DNA of 55,641 nucleotides from Bacteroides faecichinchillae JCM 17102. GTDB taxonomy: Bacteria > Bacteroidota > Bacteroidia > Bacteroidales > Bacteroidaceae. How positions within the stretch are numbered: the stretch's first letter is position 1; every line of letters starts with the position of its first letter. The translations under genes were made by a program, and so were the position numbers. The stretch spans positions 1 to 55,641 of the forward strand of contig NZ_BAKK01000031.1 in NCBI RefSeq assembly GCF_000614145.1, read 5' to 3'. Shown here piece by piece: positions 1-10,690 of this stretch. The notes under the pieces were generated by a model. The model was given only the letters and a program-made list of their open reading frames with translations, did not search any database and was not told where the DNA came from.

Positions 1-5
1 AGAAT

Positions 6-911
6 ATGAAAAAGATAATTTACCCTTTCCTATTACTTGCTCTAATAGCTTGCAAAGGAAACCAGCAACCAGCAGATACTGACGAGACAATCCCTGTTGC
101 TACAGCCAAAACTGATAGTATGGCACAGCCGGAAGTAGATGCAGTAACCTCTGCTACTTCAAAGCCAAATCAAGTTTCTTTCAACGGTCGGATTGTGCTC
201 CCTCCTCAACGACAAGCAACCATTGCTTTAACTATGGGCGGAGTAATCAAAAACACCTCTCTGTTACCGGGACAACACGTTAACCAAAATACTGTGTTAG
301 CCACTTTGGAGAATCCGGAATTTATCACTCTGCAACAGACTTATCTGGACAGTCACGCCCAAACCGAATATCTTCAGGCGGAATACGAACGGCAAAAAAC
401 TCTTTCTGCCGAACAAGCAGCTTCACAAAAGAAATTCCAACAGAGTAAAGCAGATTATCTTTCGATGAAAAGCCGTCAGGATGCCGCAGCTACACAACTT
501 CTGCTCCTTGGCGTACATCCGGAGACTCTCATTCAGAATGGTATCCAACCTTTACTGGAAGTAAAATCTCCTATCAGTGGTTACGCAACAAATGTCGAAA
601 TGAATATCGGCAAATATGTAAATCCGGGAGAAGCCCTTTGTGAAGTGATTGACAAAACGATGCCTATGCTCTGCCTGACTACTTACGAAAAGGACCTTGC
701 GGATATGCAGGTAGGAAGTCCTGTACAATTCCGCGTCAATGGTATGGGTACAAAAGTATTTTATGGCACAGTAGTTTCTATCGGACAGAAAGTAGACGAA
801 ATAAACCGTTCGCTCGAAGTATATGCAACGATCAAAGAGGCGGACCCGCAATTCCGTCCGGGAATGTACGTAACTGCGCATATCCAAAAACAACCGGTCG
901 CAACCAAGTAA
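6..911 (+). CDS. RND efflux periplasmic adaptor (HlyD/CusB-like membrane fusion lipoprotein)
   Basis: Periplasmic adaptor that links an inner-membrane RND pump to an outer-membrane channel. The N-terminus is a lipoprotein signal (hydrophobic stretch ending LIAC, Cys16). The barrel-sandwich halves lie near residues 75-100 and 180-215 (motifs GGVIKNTSLLPGQHVNQN and SPISGYATNVEMNIGKYVNPG), separated by a coiled-coil hairpin rich in Q, K and E (about 105-165). A beta-barrel segment ends in FRPGMYVTAHI. At 301 residues it is short for the family. The pump is not in the window and presumably lies upstream, so substrate is unknown; the sequence type recalls metal-efflux CusB/CzcB adaptors (inference). 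The two regulatory genes downstream are on the same strand after 27 bp. Confidence 0.85.
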   Translation: MKKIIYPFLLLALIACKGNQQPADTDETIPVATAKTDSMAQPEVDAVTSATSKPNQVSFNGRIVLPPQRQATIALTMGGVIKNTSLLPGQHVNQNTVLATLENPEFITLQQTYLDSHAQTEYLQAEYERQKTLSAEQAASQKKFQQSKADYLSMKSRQDAAATQLLLLGVHPETLIQNGIQPLLEVKSPISGYATNVEMNIGKYVNPGEALCEVIDKTMPMLCLTTYEKDLADMQVGSPVQFRVNGMGTKVFYGTVVSIGQKVDEINRSLEVYATIKEADPQFRPGMYVTAHIQKQPVATK

Positions 912-938
912 TTCACAATTAACAACTATCTTTGCAGT

Positions 939-1997
939 ATGATAGTAAAGACCATAATAAAAGATAAGTATCTACTCTCTACAGTCATCATCTCCGTTGT
1001 GGTGGCTGTACTTATCCATTTCCCGGAATTAGTTTCTCTCTTCGACCGTTTCGAGAGCCACTCTCTTTTTCCGGGTATGAGGTTTATTGATGTAGCAAAC
1101 GAAGTTTGGTTTACTTTCCTTTCATTACTGGTGCTCTTTGCTATCAATACACGCTTATTTCATTTCAACCAAGCATCTATCAAGATAACAGGGACAAAGA
1201 TTCTTCTTTCTTTCATCTTTACCTGGGTATTAAATAATCTGCTTGGACAGGTATTTGTATTCATGCACAACACCTTGGATATTCCTGCAATCGACGCAAT
1301 GGTACATCACTACCTACATCCTTTACGTGACTTTATCATTTCCTGTCTTGTCACCAGCAGTTGTTACATTATTTATCTAATTCGTCGTCAGCAACTTGTA
1401 TCAATAGAAAACGAACAATTGCTGGCAGAGAATCTCCGTAATCAATATGAAGTATTAAAGAACCAACTTAATCCGCACATGTTGTTCAACTCTCTGAACA
1501 CTTTACAATCATTGGTTCGCGAAAACCAAAGTAAAGCACAAGACTATATTCAGGAACTTTCCCGTGTATTACGATATACATTACAAAGTAACGATTCCCA
1601 AAGTGTTACTCTCCGGAAAGAAATGGACTTCGCCTCTGCATACATATTCTTGTTAAAGATGAGATTCGAAAACAACCTGCAATTTGATATTCAAATAAAC
1701 AAAACATTGGAAAATTATCTTCTTCCTCCAATGGCGGTACAAGTATTAATCGAAAACGCAGTGAAACATAATGAAATCAGCAACCGTAAACCGCTGACTA
1801 TCCACATCACTACGGATAACGAAGGATACTTGTCTGTCAGCAACGCTATACAGCCCAAATGGACTGCTACTCCCGGTACAGGTATCGGTCTGGCAAATCT
1901 AGCCAAGCGTTACCGTCTTTTGTTCAAACAAGACATTCAAATTACAGAGGATAAGGAATTTACCGTATGTATTCCTCTTATCTGCGAAAATCTATAA
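939..1997 (+). CDS. LytS/YehU-type sensor histidine kinase
   Basis: Membrane sensor kinase of the His_kinase (PF06580) type, which normally phosphorylates a LytTR regulator. About four hydrophobic segments (near residues 11-28, 57-70, 87-107 and 131-148) precede a coiled linker. The phospho-acceptor block is NQLNPHMLFNSLNTLQSL with His180; the family usually has NPHFLFN, so Phe to Met is a mild variant. The ATPase N box is LIENAVKHN and the G box GTGIGLANL. It is followed 21 bp later by its likely partner regulator. A TATCTTTG element (929-936) sits just before the ATG and may give a very short leader. Confidence 0.9.
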   Translation: MIVKTIIKDKYLLSTVIISVVVAVLIHFPELVSLFDRFESHSLFPGMRFIDVANEVWFTFLSLLVLFAINTRLFHFNQASIKITGTKILLSFIFTWVLNNLLGQVFVFMHNTLDIPAIDAMVHHYLHPLRDFIISCLVTSSCYIIYLIRRQQLVSIENEQLLAENLRNQYEVLKNQLNPHMLFNSLNTLQSLVRENQSKAQDYIQELSRVLRYTLQSNDSQSVTLRKEMDFASAYIFLLKMRFENNLQFDIQINKTLENYLLPPMAVQVLIENAVKHNEISNRKPLTIHITTDNEGYLSVSNAIQPKWTATPGTGIGLANLAKRYRLLFKQDIQITEDKEFTVCIPLICENL

Positions 1998-2018
1998 TCC
2001 TTATTCGAGAGAAGACCA

Positions 2019-2807
2019 ATGAAAACTGTCATTATTGAAGATGAAAAAGCAGCCGTACGCAACCTGACTTCACAACTCAATGAAGTAAAACCGGACGTGG
2101 AAGTTATCGCAGTATTGGATAGCATCGAAGGAACTATCGAATGGTTTAATAGCAATCCAATGCCTGAGCTGGTATTTATGGATATTCATCTGGCAGATGG
2201 TTCCGCTTTCGAGATATTCGAACATATTCATATTACATGTCCGATTATATTCACTACGGCATATGACGAATACGCTTTACGCGCATTTAAAGTAAACAGT
2301 ATCGACTATTTGTTGAAACCGATCTGCAAAGAAGACGTAGAACACGCTTTTGAAAAATTAGAAAGTTTACAGGATTCCCCTTTCAAAAATGAAGATGATT
2401 TACAAACGCATGACAATGAATTACTGCAATTAATTCATTCCCTCAAAAAACAAGAAAACTATAAGACACATTTTCTCATTCCTCTGAAAGGAGATAAATT
2501 ATTACCTGTTTCAGTAGACATGATACAATTGTTCTATATCAAAGACTGCCAGGTAAAAGCAGTTTTAGCAGACGGAACAGAACACTATTTTCCTCAGACG
2601 TTGGATGAACTTACCGATTGCTTAAATCCGACACTATTCTTCAGGGCTAATCGCCAATATCTGGTTTCAAGGGAAGCAATTAAAGATATTGATTTATGGT
2701 TCAACAGCCGTTTATCTATCAATCTGCGATATTTGGGAAATCAAGAAAAGATATTAGTCAGTAAGGCAAAAGTTGCAGAATTTAAGGAGTGGTTCTCAAG
2801 AAAATAA
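2019..2807 (+). CDS. LytTR-family response regulator
   Basis: Cytoplasmic response regulator, 262 residues. The receiver domain (about 1-120) keeps the acidic pair E7/D8, phospho-acceptor D55 in FMDIHL, the TTAYDEYALRAF switch segment and K100 in LLKPI. The C-terminal half (about 150-260) is a LytTR DNA-binding domain with the typical end YLVSREAIKDI through SKAKVAEFKEWF. The gene directly follows the sensor kinase, so the two form a two-component pair. The target may be the efflux genes next to it (inference from position only). Confidence 0.9.
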   Translation: MKTVIIEDEKAAVRNLTSQLNEVKPDVEVIAVLDSIEGTIEWFNSNPMPELVFMDIHLADGSAFEIFEHIHITCPIIFTTAYDEYALRAFKVNSIDYLLKPICKEDVEHAFEKLESLQDSPFKNEDDLQTHDNELLQLIHSLKKQENYKTHFLIPLKGDKLLPVSVDMIQLFYIKDCQVKAVLADGTEHYFPQTLDELTDCLNPTLFFRANRQYLVSREAIKDIDLWFNSRLSINLRYLGNQEKILVSKAKVAEFKEWFSRK

Positions 2808-2818
2808 GCACCACTCCT
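2785..2818. terminator. Inverted repeat between convergent genes, possible bidirectional terminator
   Basis: Perfect 9-bp arms AGGAGTGGT (2785-2793) and ACCACTCCT (2810-2818) enclose a 16-base loop that contains the stop codon of the response regulator. It lies where the + regulator and the - GH43 gene converge. There is no real T-tract on either side, so termination is only plausible. Confidence 0.35.
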
Positions 2819-2835
2819 ATAAGTTATAATATCAA

Positions 2836-3834
2836 TTAACGAGATTTTTTAAGAGGGCTAGCCTTCACTCCTTCGAAAGTCATCTTTACAGGCTTTATAT
2901 ACCCATCTTTATCAAAGTACAATCGGTCAATGCAAGTTTCACGACTATTAGCTGCTGTTTCTCCTAGCGGACGACGATGATAAATGATATACCATTCGTC
3001 TTTTCCCTTACCTTTTACCAATGAATGGTGACCGGCTCCCGTAGCTACAGAAAGATCTTGCTGCAAAATCTTTCCGACTCTCTTAAATGGACCGAAAGGA
3101 GAATCTGCAATAGCATATGCCACACAATAATCGGGACCACCCCAACCACCTTCAGACCACATGAAATAATATTTCCCTTTTCGTTTCAACATAAACGGTC
3201 CTTCCACATAATTTTCAGGAGTTACTTCCTTATACATAGTCCCATCTTCAAAAGGAACTATACTCAATAAATCCGGAGCCATCTTTACCATATTACAGTG
3301 TCTCCATCCACCATAGTACATATAATACTGCCCGTCATCATCTTTAAATACATACTGGTCGATAGGTTGCGCTCCATTAATAATTTTATCTATCAACGGT
3401 TTACCCAACGCATCTTTAAAAGGTCCGGCCGGATTATCAGCCACAGCTACTCCAATTCCTCCCAGTTCATTATTGTTCTGGATATCATTAGCACCAAAGA
3501 ATAAATAGTATTTCCCATTTTCCTGAACGACTGCCGGTGCCCATAATGCGCGTCGTAGCCAACTAATATTCTTTTTTTCAATTACTCTAGGGTGCTTTTT
3601 CCAATTTACCAAATCAGTAGATGAGAAAGCATCCATAAATATCTGATCATCATAAGGAGCAGAATATGTCGGATAAACCCAATATTCCTTATTAAACACA
3701 ACTCCCTCCGGATCAGCATACCATCCATGAAAAATGGGATTACCACTTGTTTCCTTTGGAGTAGAAGCTTTCTGAGCACAAAGAGAAGTAGAACAACCTA
3801 ATACTATAGAAAGAAAAATGTTTCTATACTTCAT
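2836..3834 (-). CDS. Glycoside hydrolase family 43 protein
   Basis: Secreted five-bladed beta-propeller glycosidase; family members act on arabinofuranosides, xylosides and galactans. A signal peptide ends near LCAQ (residues 1-21). The GH43 catalytic triad can be placed: base Asp41 in WYADPE, Asp159 in QPIDQYVF, and acid Glu211 in YVEGPFML. The 332-residue length fits one catalytic domain without a carbohydrate-binding module. It is the last gene of the minus-strand cluster, 47 bp after the macroglobulin-like gene. Substrate cannot be told from sequence alone. Confidence 0.88.
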   Translation of the reverse strand: MKYRNIFLSIVLGCSTSLCAQKASTPKETSGNPIFHGWYADPEGVVFNKEYWVYPTYSAPYDDQIFMDAFSSTDLVNWKKHPRVIEKKNISWLRRALWAPAVVQENGKYYLFFGANDIQNNNELGGIGVAVADNPAGPFKDALGKPLIDKIINGAQPIDQYVFKDDDGQYYMYYGGWRHCNMVKMAPDLLSIVPFEDGTMYKEVTPENYVEGPFMLKRKGKYYFMWSEGGWGGPDYCVAYAIADSPFGPFKRVGKILQQDLSVATGAGHHSLVKGKGKDEWYIIYHRRPLGETAANSRETCIDRLYFDKDGYIKPVKMTFEGVKASPLKKSR

Positions 3835-3881
3835 ATTACAAGAAATTTAAATTAATATATAACTAACTTTTATCTATAAAA

Positions 3882-6562
3882 TTATTTATCAGCTACCGGT
3901 ATCGTTGAATAAGTAACGCTTCCAATCCGACCATTAGTCATGGTTTCCGCCTGAATAACCAAAGGAGTGGAATACTGATTATTATAACATTCAATTACAG
4001 CCTTTCCTTCTGCATCTGTCTGTACAGTAGGATTCCAATAAAGAGTACGTCTCTTATCAACCTATCCATGTACAACTGCTTTTGCGGATAAGAAGGAGAA
4101 TAACATTCCAATACAGGTGTGTAACCTTGTATGACTGTCTTGCGAGTTCCCCAAGCTGCAGTTTCATTCTTATTCATAATATCATGGTGAGGAAGAGGTA
4201 TCAGATATACAAATATAAATTCATCTAAATTTGTCATATCTAATTTTTTATTAGTATTCAAAGTATTACTATTACTTGTACTACTATTATCTGTAGAACT
4301 AAGATCGCCTAGATCTGTTCTATTCATATCATCTGTCATACTGCGATCATCAGAAGTACTAAGATCCAATACATCATTTACACCAGATAGACTGGAATTG
4401 TTAAGTATCTCATCACGAATAGCCTGACTTCCTTTACATATAATCATTGAAGCCAATCCGTCAATCTCAGTCAACATCATCTTTTCTTCAATACGAGACA
4501 AAATTTTACCATCGAAAATAAACTTCATTGGCTTCAACCGATAAGTGTATGAATCATCTCTTTTATCCCAAAGAAATTGCGGGCTTTGTATTTCCAAGAA
4601 TTCAGGAATCGAATTAACAAATTTTCCTTGGTCACGCAACAAATCAACAATCTGACGCACATCATAGTAAGCGTCTATACTCTTTTCACTGATTTTCGTA
4701 TCCATGTAACCTTTGCGTTTTTTACTCTTGACGACAACTTCATCCAATAAGAAGTCACTTTCTACTCTACGCAGAGAATCCAAATAAAGAGAATCGAAAT
4801 CATCAACGACTTGTCTCCATTGATCCAAATCTTTCCATTCTGGATGAGATTCCAAATAATCAAGAGGGCGTACTTTAGGGGAGAAATTACGATCAATCAT
4901 AATAAAAGCATCTTTATTACGATTCTTATTCAATCTACGTGTCTGGAATAGTGCTTCCTCACTTCCTTCAAAATCCTCCATAGGAATAGAAAAACGTCCA
5001 TTCTCATCTGTTACAGTTTGCCCGGTAATAATACCTTCCTCCTTTTTAATCATTACACTAAGACCGATATTTTTCAATTCATTCTTTAGAATAGTCGATT
5101 TTACCTGACCATTCAGGACCAACTGTGATTCTGGTCTTTGTAGTGGTGTGTATGGAGTAATTCCGATTATTTGTTCCATATCGTATTTACGCCATCCATG
5201 TACTAACATCAAGATATCCAGTTCTTGCAGTTTTTTAGTATCCATATCAACTAAGTAATAGCCTGGTTGATGAATATAACCTTTCAAATCGGAGGTAAAC
5301 AAAAGATCGGTAAATAGATTGTTATCATACTCCAAATAATCAGAGCGTAACGCATCGCGTACACTTACAGACAAATTACCTGTTACAGGATTCCCTGACG
5401 AATCTTTTAGCTGCAACTCACAACGAATAGGCGCATATGGTTCATAGACCCTTTTCAATCCGGAAGTTGATATACGTAAAGGCGCTTTAGGAAAACAAAA
5501 AGTAAAACGCTCACATAATGTATGTCCTGCACGATTGATAAGACTAATCTGAATAACACCTGAAGGCAAGTCACGAGTACGCACCGTCATCTGTTGAGGT
5601 GCATCTGCTTGACAATATATTGTTTTATAAGCATAAGGTCTACCGGCATGGCTAATAAAAATAGCCAAAGAGTCTTGGACTGTTTTTGCATCACAGAATA
5701 CATTTACTGAAAGAACACCTGATGCATTGTCTACCTTCATCACATAGCCTGATGAAAGTGCTTTTGGAAGTTCAAACTTATATTCATTTCCCTTATAGTT
5801 TACTTTAGCAGTAGCTGGCGAGGATGTGGGAGTATAATTAAAATGTCCCATACCGTCGTGCATAGTTTCTAATTTTGCTAGCTCTTTTCCGTCAGCAGAA
5901 AAAAGTGCTCCAGATAATTGAATGTCGCCATCACGATTACTTTCTGCTTTAAAAGCGACACGTGACTCTATTCCTTCCACTAACTGCCCGCCCTCAGGAA
6001 AGAATCCTATATCTAATTTCTTTTTAGTTATCTCCGGACGTTGATCCATAGAGGTACTCAAATCATAATTAGTGATATTACGTTCCGACTGATTCCCTCT
6101 TGCTAATTGGTATATTGGGAAAGTACGTGAAAAATATTGTGGCTCACTAAATCCTAACATCCAACGAGTATAAGCCCGCACCTCATAGTAACCGGACAAC
6201 AACGACTTAGGAAGAGCTATCTGTCCATTTCCTTGTCCTTGAGAAAGTTTTATAATTTGCTTGTCCCTGATATGGCCCGCCTGATCTATTAATTCCACAT
6301 ACAATGGTCGACTTATCTCACTAAATGTCGGTTGTTCCGCAAGAGTTACATAAGCCTTAAACCAAATTGTGTCCCCTATATAGTAGCTTGTATTATCAAA
6401 ATGCAGATAGGCTTTTTCACGTGGATAGTTTGAAGCAAAAGCTTGTGCCTGTTTCATGTACTGTTCAAATATACCACCTTGAGTTGGAAGCCCTTGTCCA
6501 ACTACAATTGTAGCTAGCAGATTGCAAACTACAAGAATTAAGAATAGTCTTTTGTTTTTCAT
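3882..6562 (-). pseudogene. Frameshifted MG2-domain (macroglobulin-like) surface protein
   Basis: Large secreted protein; 893 residues after correcting one base. The ATG at 6562 is chosen because it begins a clean signal peptide; an upstream TTG would add 25 non-signal residues. The motif FDNTSYYIGDTIWFKAYV near residue 55 is an MG2 alpha-2-macroglobulin strand, and a carboxypeptidase-regulatory-like segment with NGQVKST lies near the middle. A low-complexity Ser/Asn/Asp stretch (LDLSTSDDRSMT region) precedes the end. As read, the frame stops at 3995. A missing base near 4061-4062 hides the true C-terminus, which continues in the next frame as DKRRTLYWNP...VIECYNNQ...IGSVTYSTIPVADK and stops at 3882. 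That tail is the usual ending of this Bacteroidota family. Function unknown. Confidence 0.8.
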
Positions 6563-6749
6563 CTCTATAAGATTTTGTGGTTCAAATATAACTATTTTTA
6601 AATAGCAATGAAAAAATACACAAATAAATGATAGCAAGAAAGACTAAATTGAGACGATTTTATCCTTTTTTGAAGCATTTGATATTATAATTGTCTCCTT
6701 TCATAAAATCGGTTCTAACTCTGTTATCATAATAAAGCAGCAACCAGGA

Positions 6750-8205
6750 CTATTTTAAATACCCTTTCTCCAATGCTTCTTCTTTCACATCCTTCAAATA
6801 GAGATTCCATAATTGTTCTGCATCATACTGTTCTCCAAGGATTTGATGAATAGCTTTATCAAACGACCAATGATCTATTTCTTTTATAGTATGATGAAAC
6901 TTACGAACGAAATCCCCATCAAAATTACGTAACCACATTAAGAAACAAGCAGAAACACGATAAGGAGTCAGCCATTTCTTCTCACTTTTTTCTCCTTGCA
7001 AACCAGCACCAATACGTTCTTTATCTCCAAATCCTTTTGCTATAAAACGTACTGCGTCTGCCATACCTTCTAAACCTACAAAATAATGGTCCGCATTTTC
7101 CGTCTTTTTATAATTGGGATAATGTTGATAAGCATGTGTCAATTCATGAAGGAAAATACCAATCTGCTCGTTTTTTAAAACATTAAAATTACTTCTCTTA
7201 TAATAATTTTCAAGATAAGGAGCATTCAACTTCATACGTGCTTTCCCCTGATGATGGCTTAGATATGCAGGAGTAGCCCCATCAAACCCTTCCTTCTCTT
7301 TTACCATAGCTCCAACCATATTAGTCAGTTGCTTGATATTAATAATGTCGTCGCCCGGAGCATAAAGTACATTGACTACTCTTAATATCACACGTTTGTA
7401 GAATGAATCGAAATTTCCAACTAGTTCATTTACATTTTCAGCCTTGTGCTCTGTTGCTACCACCATCGGGTCATTCTCCGGTTTATCAAGCAGTATCTTT
7501 GCATACAGTTGTATAATAGATGATTGGCGCATCGAATCATCTATGCATACATTTATATTCTCGGGTAACGAAAAAGATTTCCACTTATCTTCTAAACTTA
7601 TTTCTCGGGCATTCACAGCAAAAGAAGAAGTATAAAAAGTGTCTATACATTGCTTGGGTATATAAGCCAATCGTACCATAACATCCTGAGAAGTGGTAAC
7701 TACTGTATTTCGTTGTCCGGCAAGTAACAAATGTTTTTGTTGGTTACGCAAGTTAAGATAACTAATTTCTGCACCAATATATTTTCCTAATTCCTCGTTA
7801 CTTTCTGGCGTGTCTTTCCATATAATAGTAAGTTCGTCTATTTCACGGTCAAGATATGTTTCTGATGGTTGTTGAGGAGATATTTTTTTCTGGTACTTAT
7901 TCCCATATACCTGAACAACAGCCTTGTAAGGAATAAAAGAACTTTTTTTTATCCCCTTGTTTCAGCACTACTTTATAAGATTTCTCTTTTAAGTTTTCTA
8001 CCCGAAACATTTGATCTCCTTTTAATTTGAATTTATACTTCCGAGATCCCACTTTCAATAAATAATCATTCTCTATCGTTCCGTCACCTTCTTGCTTCAC
8101 TACAACACTGTTTCTTCCACCAAAAACATTCACCTTAAAGTCTTTAGAAAAAGCAGGTAATGAAAGCAAGAAAGCTATGAGTAAAATCATTAGCTTTCTT
8201 ACCAT
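6750..8205 (-). pseudogene. Frameshifted BSP-type metalloprotease (basic secretory protein family)
   Basis: Secreted zinc protease-like protein, 484 residues when repaired. It is broken into an N-terminal piece (8205 to 7897: signal peptide and a small beta-rich domain) and a C-terminal piece (7751 to 6750). An 8-T run at 7943-7950 (A8 on the coding strand) has one base too many. With seven, GDKK continues as SSFIPYKAVVQVYG and on into YLNLRNQQKHLLL without stops. The C-terminal half has the zinc motif HELTHAYQHYPN and the downstream EGMADAVRF block typical of PF04450 peptidase-like proteins. It sits 150 bp after the first complete GH92 gene. Proteolysis of glycoproteins beside mannosidases is the likely role (inference). 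Confidence 0.8.
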
Positions 8206-8354
8206 AATTATCTTTATTATTTTATCTATTCATCCGTACAATCTTCAATACCTCCACAATCAATAGATTATGAGCAAAATGAGAAGAAATATATGGATTT
8301 GACTCCTGACTATATCTTACGGCTTTTGCGAAATTAATAATGCACAAATATATT

Positions 8355-10679
8355 TTATTTTATCTGTTGATATTTCATCGTTTTTCCGGGTAATGAAAGT
8401 GAAGGAGGCACTGCCTCATCGGATATAGCCCGTTTATAATTCGGTTTAGCACTCATCACAAATCGAAGTTTTATACCATCACGAACATCATCGTATGTTA
8501 GATAAGACTTATCATATTTCTTATCATTCACATATAACTCTTTCACATATACATTTTTCGGTGACCAATTGTCTGCCTTCATCTCAATCATTTTACCATT
8601 ACTCATACGAACAGTTATTGCTTTAGCACAAGGAGAGCCAACATTATAAACATTGCTCGAAGGAGCAATCGGATAAAAACCGATACAATTAAACATATAC
8701 CATGCAGACATCTGTCCACAATCATCATTTCCACTCAAAGCATCCGGTGTGTTACCATAGAAACGATCTACAATTGTACGAACCCATTTTTGACATTTCC
8801 ATGGTTCTTTCAAATAATTATATAAATAAGCTATATGATGACAAGGCTCATTACCATGCCAATAAGCACCAATACGTCCTTGGATATCATGTGCTCCAGG
8901 AATATCATCCGGAAGTTCCACCGTAAAAAGATCGTCAAGGCGTTTACGGAACAGTTCTTTTCCTGTTTCGTTTATATATCCCTGAACATCCTGTGGAACA
9001 TACCAAGTATACTGCAACGTGAAACCTTCTGTTATATCTCCCCAACCATTTACAGAACCAGGTCCTTGATAAGCTACAGGAGTAAACGGAGTACGCCAGT
9101 CACCTTTACTGTCACGTCCACGCATATATTTCGTTTCCGGATCAATCAAAGTCTGGTAAGAAAGTGCACGATTCAGGAAATAACGATAATCGTCTTCTTT
9201 GCCTAATTTCTTAGCAGCCTGCGCAATACAATAATCATCGTAAGCGTATTCCAGTGTTTTAGATACCGACTCAGCTTCTTTGTCAAAAGGCACATACCCC
9301 ATCGAACTATATTCCGGCAAACAATCATAATGTGGATTCGTTGCCGTAGTCTTCATTGCCTCATAGGCACGTTCGTAATCAAATCCCTTAACACCTTTTA
9401 CTATCATATCCGCCAATACAGAAACAGCGTGATAGCCAATCATACACCAAGTCTCATTCCCATAAAATGACCAGATAGGCAACATTTTTTCTACACTTTT
9501 ATCGTAGTGAGCTAACATAGAATTGGCAATATTCGCATTTACATCTTGCTGAACCAAGTTGAACCAAGGATGCAAGGCACGATAAGTATCCCATAAAGAA
9601 AATACAGTATAGTTCGTAAAACCTTCCGCTTTTTCAATATTCTTATCCAATCCCCGGAAACTACCGTCAGAATCCTGAAATATGAAAGGATGCAAAGCTG
9701 CATGGTAAGCCGAAGTATAGAATGTTTCTTTCGTTTTCCGATCAGCTTCCAATGTATATTTATTCAACTCCTTCTCCCAAAGTTCCTCTCCTTTTGCCTT
9801 CAAGTCATCAAATGTCATACCATCCAACTCCTTTATATTCTGCATAGCTCCATCTGTGCTAACGGCAGAAATAGAAGTTTTTACAGTAACAACTTCTCCT
9901 TGTTCTGTGTTGAAAGAAAGACAAGCCATCAAATTCTTACCCCAGGCTTCGTTACAACTACGGAAACGAGAAGTGTTGTAAATAACAGGTTTCTTATCCT
10001 GCATAAACCGAAGTCCGTCGAGTTTCTTTGAAAAAACAGCCGTAAAATAAACGTGACGTTCCGGTCCCCATCCCTTTACCAGCTTATAACCCGTAATTGT
10101 AGAATCGTTAATCATACGCAGATTTGACCACTCACAAGATTGCCATAAAGTATGATTCATGTCAATCATAATAAATGCTTTGTCCGATTTAGGAAAAGTA
10201 AAGCGGAAAATTCCACTACGCAAACCAGAAGTCATCTCAGCCTTCACATTATAATCTGTCAGTTTTACTGCATAATAATTGGGAGTTGCCCATTCCTGTT
10301 CATGTGAATAACGTGAACGATATCCTTTATCAGGTTCCTCATGGGTACCCGGTTCCAATTTCATTTCTCCTGTTCCCGGTATAAACAAGAAATCTCCCAA
10401 ATCCGGAATTCCCGTGCCACTTAAATGTGTCAGGCTAAATCCCATGATCGTTGGATGGTTGTATTTATATCCTGATGCTGCATCATAGAACTTAGCATCT
10501 GTATCCGGACTTATCTGGATTCCTCCAAAAGGGATTTGAGCTCCCGGATAAACATTTCCATATCCATCCGTTCCCACAAATGGATTCACATACTCAATCA
10601 ATTTTTCGGTTTGAGCCATGCCTGGCAAAGTTGCCAGACATGACAAAACCAAAAACAACTTCTTTCCAGTCATTCTCAT
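8355..10679 (-). CDS. GH92 alpha-mannosidase
   Basis: Secreted calcium-dependent exo-alpha-mannosidase family protein, 774 residues with a signal peptide ending near GMAQ (residue 23). Family 92 signatures run through the sequence: VNPFVGTDGYGNVYPGA (31-47), FSLTHLSGTG (81-90), GYRSRYSHEQE, FSLWDTYRALHP (360-371) and GNEPCHH (609-615). The probable catalytic acid is Glu551 in TEGFTLQYTW. The probable base is in GNDDCGQMSAWY (Asp652/Asp653), by analogy with studied GH92 enzymes. It starts 11 bp after the upstream BSP protease, so the two are co-transcribed. Linkage specificity is not evident. Confidence 0.92.
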   Translation of the reverse strand: MRMTGKKLFLVLSCLATLPGMAQTEKLIEYVNPFVGTDGYGNVYPGAQIPFGGIQISPDTDAKFYDAASGYKYNHPTIMGFSLTHLSGTGIPDLGDFLFIPGTGEMKLEPGTHEEPDKGYRSRYSHEQEWATPNYYAVKLTDYNVKAEMTSGLRSGIFRFTFPKSDKAFIMIDMNHTLWQSCEWSNLRMINDSTITGYKLVKGWGPERHVYFTAVFSKKLDGLRFMQDKKPVIYNTSRFRSCNEAWGKNLMACLSFNTEQGEVVTVKTSISAVSTDGAMQNIKELDGMTFDDLKAKGEELWEKELNKYTLEADRKTKETFYTSAYHAALHPFIFQDSDGSFRGLDKNIEKAEGFTNYTVFSLWDTYRALHPWFNLVQQDVNANIANSMLAHYDKSVEKMLPIWSFYGNETWCMIGYHAVSVLADMIVKGVKGFDYERAYEAMKTTATNPHYDCLPEYSSMGYVPFDKEAESVSKTLEYAYDDYCIAQAAKKLGKEDDYRYFLNRALSYQTLIDPETKYMRGRDSKGDWRTPFTPVAYQGPGSVNGWGDITEGFTLQYTWYVPQDVQGYINETGKELFRKRLDDLFTVELPDDIPGAHDIQGRIGAYWHGNEPCHHIAYLYNYLKEPWKCQKWVRTIVDRFYGNTPDALSGNDDCGQMSAWYMFNCIGFYPIAPSSNVYNVGSPCAKAITVRMSNGKMIEMKADNWSPKNVYVKELYVNDKKYDKSYLTYDDVRDGIKLRFVMSAKPNYKRAISDEAVPPSLSLPGKTMKYQQIK

Positions 10680-10690
10680 CGCGATTTATT

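Noticed and set aside
6563..6637. Upstream TTG start for the macroglobulin-like gene
   Set aside because: It would place 25 residues before an obvious signal peptide that starts at the ATG at 6562.
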